Shown: one piece after another, positions 8,345 to 11,673 of the stretch
How the letters are laid out: each line of letters starts with the position of its first letter
How positions within the stretch are numbered: the first letter of the stretch is position 1
Assembly (NCBI GenBank): GCA_025331445.1
Contig: JAIWNE010000279.1
Coordinates: 1-11,673, forward strand
Direction: 5' to 3'
Length of the DNA: 11,673 bases
Origin: Blakeslea trispora
Taxonomy: Eukaryota > Mucoromycota > Mucoromycetes > Mucorales > Choanephoraceae
The notes under the pieces: generated by a model
The model's database searches: none
Told to the model about the DNA's origin: nothing
What the model saw: only the letters and a program-made list of their open reading frames with translations
Program-made: the position numbers and the translations under genes

Positions 8345-8812
8345 CTAAAGAGCCTTAAGATCAGGATAACCGACAATTACTTGCTGGGACAGGGTGTCAA
8401 TTACATGACAGTCTAACGTAACTGCAACATCACCAATCATACATGCTAATGACACAGTTCCCAAGGAAGTTGTTGATCTGTTGTCGGCATTAGTAAAAGA
8501 CATAGCATTGCTGGGGTCAGGTGTCAAACGAAGCTTGTGCACCAGAGAGGAGCGGACAGCAGAGATACTAGCGCCAGTATCGACGAGAGCGTTTACAAGA
8601 TGACCTTGAACTGTGAGACGAATACGAGGAGTGGTGACCAAGTGACCAGGAACCGTAGTGGGAGCAACCGCGACCAGATTGTTGATAGTAGCATCAGTGG
8701 GGCCGTCATTCAAAGGAACTGCGGCATAGCTAACAGTGTTGGTGGGTTGTAGGTAACAGACCGATTCAGCCTGTTCTGTTGTGGAACATTGGTCGTGTCC
8801 ATTTGACTGATG
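8345..8812 (-). pseudogene. Gypsy A aspartic protease (retropepsin)
   Basis: The minus-strand frame is open from just after a TAA at 8815-8813 to the stop at 8345-8347. The clear protease part runs from about 8713: RIRLTVQGHLVNALVDTGAS has the DTGAS active site, and DTLSQQVIVGYPDLKAL is the C-terminal flap-side segment with the hydrophobic-G motif. It cleaves the element's Gag-Pol precursor. No ATG starts this frame. It overlaps the end of gag by about 103 nt in the -1 frame, so it would be made as a fusion by frameshifting or is separated from gag by an indel. The domain itself looks complete and free of internal stops. It ends in TAG where a continuing pol frame would be expected. Confidence 0.85.
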
Positions 8813-8826
8813 TTACGGCGGGCACG

Positions 8827-8868
8827 ACATTTCTTGGTGAGGTGGCCTTCTTTTTTACAATGACCACA
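8827..8868 (-). other. CCHC zinc knuckle of gypsy A Gag
   Basis: The minus strand encodes CGHCKKEGHLTKKC, a perfect CX2CX4HX4C nucleocapsid knuckle, followed by basic residues (RARR). It binds the element's RNA in related retroelements. Confidence 0.93.
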
Positions 8869-8949
8869 GATTGGTTTGCCAGAAGCAGACCAGAGACGCA
8901 TGGAATCCTGTTGGCGGCGGGGTTGGTTGTGTGAGGCGCCTGCCGAACG

Positions 8950-8950
<1 letters not shown>

Positions 8951-9000
<50 letters not shown>

Positions 9001-9010
9001 GCCAGAGCCA
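8951..9010. repeat. Hexanucleotide microsatellite encoding a Gly-Ser run in Gag A
   Basis: About ten tandem copies of GAACCA, the last ones GAGCCA, on the plus strand. In the Gag frame (minus strand) they encode (Gly-Ser)n between the acidic linker and the zinc knuckle. The six-base unit preserves frame, so copy-number change is tolerated. Confidence 0.95.
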
Positions 9011-9759
9011 AAGCGAGGACCGGAAGAGCGAGCATGATGCTGGAAAGCATCGATTTCCATAGCAGTGGGCTCGTTAGCCGAGGGAGAAGCCGAAGAAGAA
9101 CCAGCCAAAGGAGACACCAGAGAAGGACCAACAGGGGCAGACACCGAAGGAGAATCAAGAGAGAGCTGAGCAAAAGCATCTTCCAAGAGAGTATCATCGG
9201 ACGAGAGTGATTCCTCAATAGCAACAGCAGCCTTGTTGATTTGGCGCCAGGTTGTCTTAGTGATGATATTAGGCAAGATGATGGAGCGGATTTGTGGAGA
9301 CATGCACTTCAGGTAGATCATTCGGAGGGTTTTGGGCATCCAAAGACTGATCCGAAGGGAACTCAAGAACAATAGAGTCAAACAGAATAGCAAACCGACG
9401 AGAGAGAGGTTGCCTTGGCGAGAGACTCCAACCGACGACGAGTGATGGCCTTTTGCTTAGGCGCAGGAATACCATAGGTTGCAAAAGCTCAGTCTTGAGA
9501 GCAGACCATGTTTGGACCTCAGGAGAGCGAGCAGCCCAATGAGCGATTTCGGCAGGAAGGTAAGTGCCGATGTGCAGCCGTTTTTATTCATCAGAGAGAG
9601 AGAGTCTTTGACATTCGAGTTCAAAGTGAGTAAGCCAGCTGTTGATATTGTCCCTAGGGTTGAAGGAGTACAAATGGTAGTATGACCCAAGCGACTTTCT
9701 GTTAGCAGTTGAGAGAGCAATTGACTCATCAGAGTAGCATTAGCAGTAGGAGTAGACAT

Positions 9760-9924
9760 TTAAAGAGGTAGAGCAGATAGTTAGAGGAGCGATAGACACC
9801 GAGGATAGTGATAGACACTGAGAGAGAGAGACGTAAAGTCTTGAGATTTAGATAGTAGTATGGGCGCGGGGAAAGAGCAGCTTCTTCCCACCATAAAATA
9901 AGCCGGATTGACGGACTTTAGATT
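9760..9924 (-). other. Untranslated leader of gypsy A between LTR and gag
   Basis: This 165-nt stretch lies between the proposed LTR end and the gag ATG. A TGGTGGGAAG motif on the minus strand (about 9880-9896) begins with the TGG expected of a tRNA primer-binding site, but it lies some 30 nt inside the LTR edge, so the assignment is weak. The rest is CT-rich on the minus strand (CTCTCTCTC near 9820). Confidence 0.4.
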
Positions 9925-10217
9925 TGTTATAAAATAGAAAAGAATAAAAGAGATTACTTCAATTGAACTCAAGTAGAGACAGAATTTATTGAGTAAGATA
10001 AGATAATGTTTATTGAAATAATGATGAGGGCTATTTATACTTAATGAAATACGGATGAATAAATATATAATAGGAAAGATTGGATAAAGCCAATTGTCAA
10101 GAGAAAGGTGAACAGATCAAGAAAGGAAATAATGGCAGAGCAAACTAAAAAGGAAATGTTCTTGTCAAGAGAGGGATTCAATTCCGCAGCTGAGGTAGAA
10201 CACTCAAGCTCACAACA
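9925..10217 (-). repeat. Probable 5' LTR of gypsy A
   Basis: On the minus strand the segment begins TGTTGTGAGC and ends ATAACA, giving TGTT...AACA termini. Inside are a TATA box (10031-10040) and two AATAAA signals (10009-10014 and 9985-9990) in the right order and orientation. It sits 165 nt upstream of the gag ATG. There is no second copy in the window to prove the edges. Confidence 0.6.
10031..10040 (-). promoter_or_regulatory. TATA box of LTR A
   Basis: The minus strand reads GTATAAATAG, about 20-25 nt upstream of the first CAATAAACA. LTR B carries nearly the same arrangement. Confidence 0.55.
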
Positions 10218-10225
10218 GTTTTCAA

Positions 10226-10313
10226 GTGACGGTTTTTTACGATTCAATTTTAAGCGGGCGGTGGACTGTTTTTTTACAACTCGAATTTAAGCTGGCGGTG
10301 ACTGTTTTTTAGT
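10226..10313. repeat. Imperfect tandem repeat, unit about 36 bp, two and a half copies
   Basis: Unit 1 (10226-10260) and unit 2 (10261-10297) share the pattern GTGAC/GTGGACTG, a T-run, TTACRA, then AATTTTAAGC or AATTTAAGC followed by GGGCG or TGGCG. A partial third unit GTGACTGTTTTTTAG starts at 10298. It lies directly outside the LTR A edge, so it may be a pre-existing repeat into which A inserted. Confidence 0.75.
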
Positions 10314-10440
10314 CCTTTAACTTTTTAATATGTTTAACTGATAATGATGATACAATGCATCTACTAAGCCTTTAGATACAACTTCATATTTCTAAGCTAA
10401 CATTATAAGAGGCAAGCTACTCGGGCTGTGAGTCTAATTG
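10314..10440. other. AT-rich spacer, no gene seen
   Basis: This sequence lies between the tandem repeat and the 3' end of the host gene on the minus strand. No open frame, RNA gene or repeat was recognised. Confidence 0.5.
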
Positions 10441-10455
10441 TTTTATTTATTTAAT
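10441..10455 (-). terminator. Polyadenylation signal region of the host gene
   Basis: The minus strand carries overlapping AATAAATAAAA about 20-30 nt after the stop codon at 10474-10472, a suitable place for 3' end formation of the host transcript. Confidence 0.55.
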
Positions 10456-10471
10456 ATCTTTTAATCGATAT

Positions 10472-11673
10472 TTAACGCGGAATAAGAGGAGCGAGATCAT
10501 CTTCATTGTCTTCGTTAGAGCTGATTTCGCCTCCATCTACAATATCATCGCTTTCTTTAAGAATTGCTTCTGATTTAGAGACTTCATCGGCTGAAGGCTC
10601 GGAAGGAGCAACGAGAGAAGGAGAAGCAGAAGGAGAGAGAGGAGAGGACAAAGAAGGAGTGGATGGGGGCATGCCGAGGAAGGTATGAGTTAACCTCTGC
10701 AGCAAAAGCAATTGGCGCTTTCGTCTTTCTAGCAGAAGAAGATGCTCAGGTTGAGCAGACTGGATTCCGAGATTGATTGAGAAAAGTCTCGTCTCAACAT
10801 TCTGCACAAATTGCATTTCTTCTTCTATAATAAGGCTTAATAAACCATAAACGATAAAAGGCTTACAAGTATAGAATACGTACTTTCAGCAATTGTAATT
10901 CTTCTTCAGCACGACACATCTTGTGCCATGTCATGACATCTTGAGGAAAGCTAAGGAGCTTTCCTTGGAAACTTTTTTACAGCCGCCTCAAGACTGTCAA
11001 TTCTGTGTTGCTCTTCTGTTGTTGATCTAATTGGACATTGACATGTTATATATATGCTCGATTGATATAATCGCCATAAACTTACTGCAGTTCTGCAATA
11101 AATGCTCGTTGAAAAAAGAAATAATCTTTTTTGGTTTAAAGCAATATGCTTGAGAGCCAAGACAAGCTTTGTAGCTTTTTTCGCCTACAATGTAACCAGA
11201 CAATAATGTTTAAAATTGCAAGTGATGATATATCAAAAAAGAACGTACCAATTTTCCCATTTCCAGAATAATTGTCTTTCTTTGAAAGACAAAGCAAAAA
11301 CATAGTTCTTAACAAGTATGACAAAGAGTAGTGACTTGGGTGTTGATTTGTTAAGTGAGATGAGCTATGCACTCATCCTCAAAGCTTTCGACTGGTTTGA
11401 AGTAGGATTCTCTTGATTCAAGACTTCAAAAGCAAAGCAATTTCTTGTCTGAGTCTTTCGATTCGCTTCTTCGTCATGCATCGGGATTTTGTCTAAAGAG
11501 ACAGTAAATACAATGATCATATATTTGAAAGACAAAAACTTACATCTGTTGAAGATAATACATTAGCTTTTTAGCAGCTAAGTATTCCATGAAGGGCTTG
11601 CTGTTGATAATGTTTTTTTCAGTTTTTTGTAAGAATGTTCTTTACAAACTTTTACTGATCTTCATGATAACAA
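10472..11673 (-). CDS. Host multi-exon gene, 3' part, unrecognised charged/coiled-coil protein; possibly broken
   Basis: The last exon (10472-10801) begins in phase 0 after an acceptor at GTGCAG and reads NVETRLFSINLGIQSAQPEH, a Leu/Arg-rich helix (LERRKRQLLLLQRL), a Ser/Pro-rich linker and an acidic tail (SSNEDNEDDLAPLIPR) to TAA. Upstream exons are 10884-11026 (STTEEQHRIDSLEAAV, then FPQDVMTWHKMCRAEEELQL), 11086-11184 (AKKATKLVLALKHIALNQK, then YFFFQRAFIAELQ), material around 11249-11492 with frames that disagree, and 11544-11673 (KPFMEYLAAKKLMYYLQQ). Exon lengths and phases fit together if one A is removed from each of two A6 runs (minus strand; 11127-11132 and 10973-10978). Heptad-like spacing suggests a coiled coil. 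The family is unknown to me and the 5' end lies outside the window. Confidence 0.6.
10802..10883 (-). other. Intron in the host gene
   Basis: 82 nt with a GTACGT donor and a TTTGTGCAG acceptor, phase 0 on both sides. An alternative acceptor TTATAG nearer the donor would put the last exon out of frame. Confidence 0.6.
11027..11085 (-). other. Intron in the host gene
   Basis: 59 nt, GTAAGT donor and CAATTAG acceptor. Phase 2 joins CA to A to make a Gln codon, keeping the frame from RAFIAELQ into STTEEQ. Confidence 0.75.
11185..11248 (-). other. Intron in the host gene
   Basis: 64 nt, GTACGT donor and TTGTAG acceptor. Phase 0 joins LEMGKL to AKKATKLV. Confidence 0.65.
11249..11492 (-). other. 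Host gene exon region with conflicting frames
   Basis: Plausible peptide pieces MTKKRIERLRQEIALLLK, then FKPVESFEDECIAHL, then KTIILEMGKL occur in this order but need one frame change. A stop-containing stretch of about 100 nt between the second and third could be a further intron with a GTGCAT donor and a TTCAAAG acceptor. That splice restores the frame but is weakly supported. Confidence 0.35.
11493..11543 (-). other. Probable intron in the host gene
   Basis: 51 nt, GTAAGT donor after KLMYYLQQ and a CTCTTTAG acceptor. The splice signals are good, but the phase-2 join leads to a stop after a few codons (IQNPDA then TGA), so either the downstream exon has an indel or another acceptor is used. 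Confidence 0.5.

Larger units (their letters stand above)
8710..9759 (-). pseudogene. Gypsy A Gag protein, frameshifted
   Basis: The start is ATG at 9759-9757 (MSTPTANATLMSQLLSQLL). The frame slips after HTTICTP, where a TT in place of TTT would explain the shift. The capsid core follows in another frame with RDNINSWLTHFELECQRLS, IGTYLPAEIAHWAARSPE and AITRRRLESLAKATS. A TAA at 9586-9584 and frame changes near 9410 and 9330 interrupt it. The C-terminal third (about 9330-8710) is continuous: INKAAVAIEESLSSDD, a Ser/Pro/Ala-rich linker, MEIDAF, a Gly-Ser repeat, then the knuckle CGHCKKEGHLTKKC, ending at TGA 8712-8710. Gag packages the element RNA into virus-like particles in the cytoplasm. The boundaries are firm; function is unlikely as written. 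Confidence 0.85.
5295..10217 (-). mobile_element. Ty3/gypsy-like LTR retrotransposon A, 3'-truncated and carrying a nested Tc1-like element
   Basis: On the minus strand the order is LTR (10217-9925), leader, gag (9759-8710), protease (8812-8345), linker (about 8344-7800), reverse transcriptase (about 7800-7000) and RNase H (about 7000-6882, then 5544-5345). Gag-protease-RT-RNase H is the Ty3/gypsy order, but integrase and the 3' LTR are missing, so the classification rests on RT and RNase H motifs such as [21 protein letters not shown] and LGYVISPNG. The Tc1-like element 5547-6879 interrupts it. Many frameshifts and several stops make the copy non-autonomous as written. Confidence 0.88.

Noticed and set aside
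8951..9010. Possible CRISPR-like or regulatory repeat array
   Set aside because: The units are six bases with no spacers and preserve the Gag coding frame; it is a simple microsatellite.
8766..9224. 152-codon Leu/Val-rich minus-strand frame that looks like a membrane protein
   Set aside because: It is an alternative frame of Gag A; the apparent hydrophobic repeat comes from the Gly-Ser microsatellite read out of frame.

Overview
The window reads as eukaryotic, repeat-rich DNA, most likely from an early-diverging fungus of the Mucoromycota type. The reasons are short AT-rich introns (about 50-80 nt) with GTACGT/GTAAGT donors, a DDE transposase of a kind familiar from fungal genomes, two Ty3/gypsy-like retroelements and a Tc1/mariner-like element. 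The lineage call is inference from protein and intron style. Nearly every coding region is broken, so this is mostly a graveyard of nested transposable elements beside one host gene.

Layout from left to right. 1-553 is a giant near-perfect palindrome. 580-2696 (+) is a degraded DDE transposase gene that starts 27 bp after it. About 2775-4480 (-) is the gag and protease part of a first gypsy-like element (called B here). 4485-5277 is its probable 5' LTR, with TATA and polyadenylation signals on the minus strand. About 5295-10217 (-) is a second gypsy-like element (called A): LTR 9925-10217, leader, gag with a CCHC knuckle, retropepsin, reverse transcriptase and the start of RNase H. Its integrase and 3' LTR are not in the window. 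A 1333-bp Tc1-like element (5547-6879) with ~45-bp terminal inverted repeats sits inside the RNase H reading frame of A, flanked by a TA duplication. 10226-10313 is a short tandem repeat next to LTR A. 10472-11673 (-) is the 3' part of an intron-containing host gene coding for a charged, probably coiled-coil protein I do not recognise.

The elements give a relative history. Gypsy A was present first and the Tc1-like copy later entered it, with an exact footprint. Gypsy B abuts the broken end of A, and the DDE transposon abuts the broken end of B, consistent with a nest whose outer halves lie left of the window. A recurring oddity is that many of the frameshifts, in the host gene, the Tc1 transposase and gypsy A alike, are single-base length changes in homopolymer runs. 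That leaves open whether some genes are really dead or whether the assembly carries uncorrected indels. I found no clear novel system; the palindrome and the homopolymer pattern are the most unusual signals.
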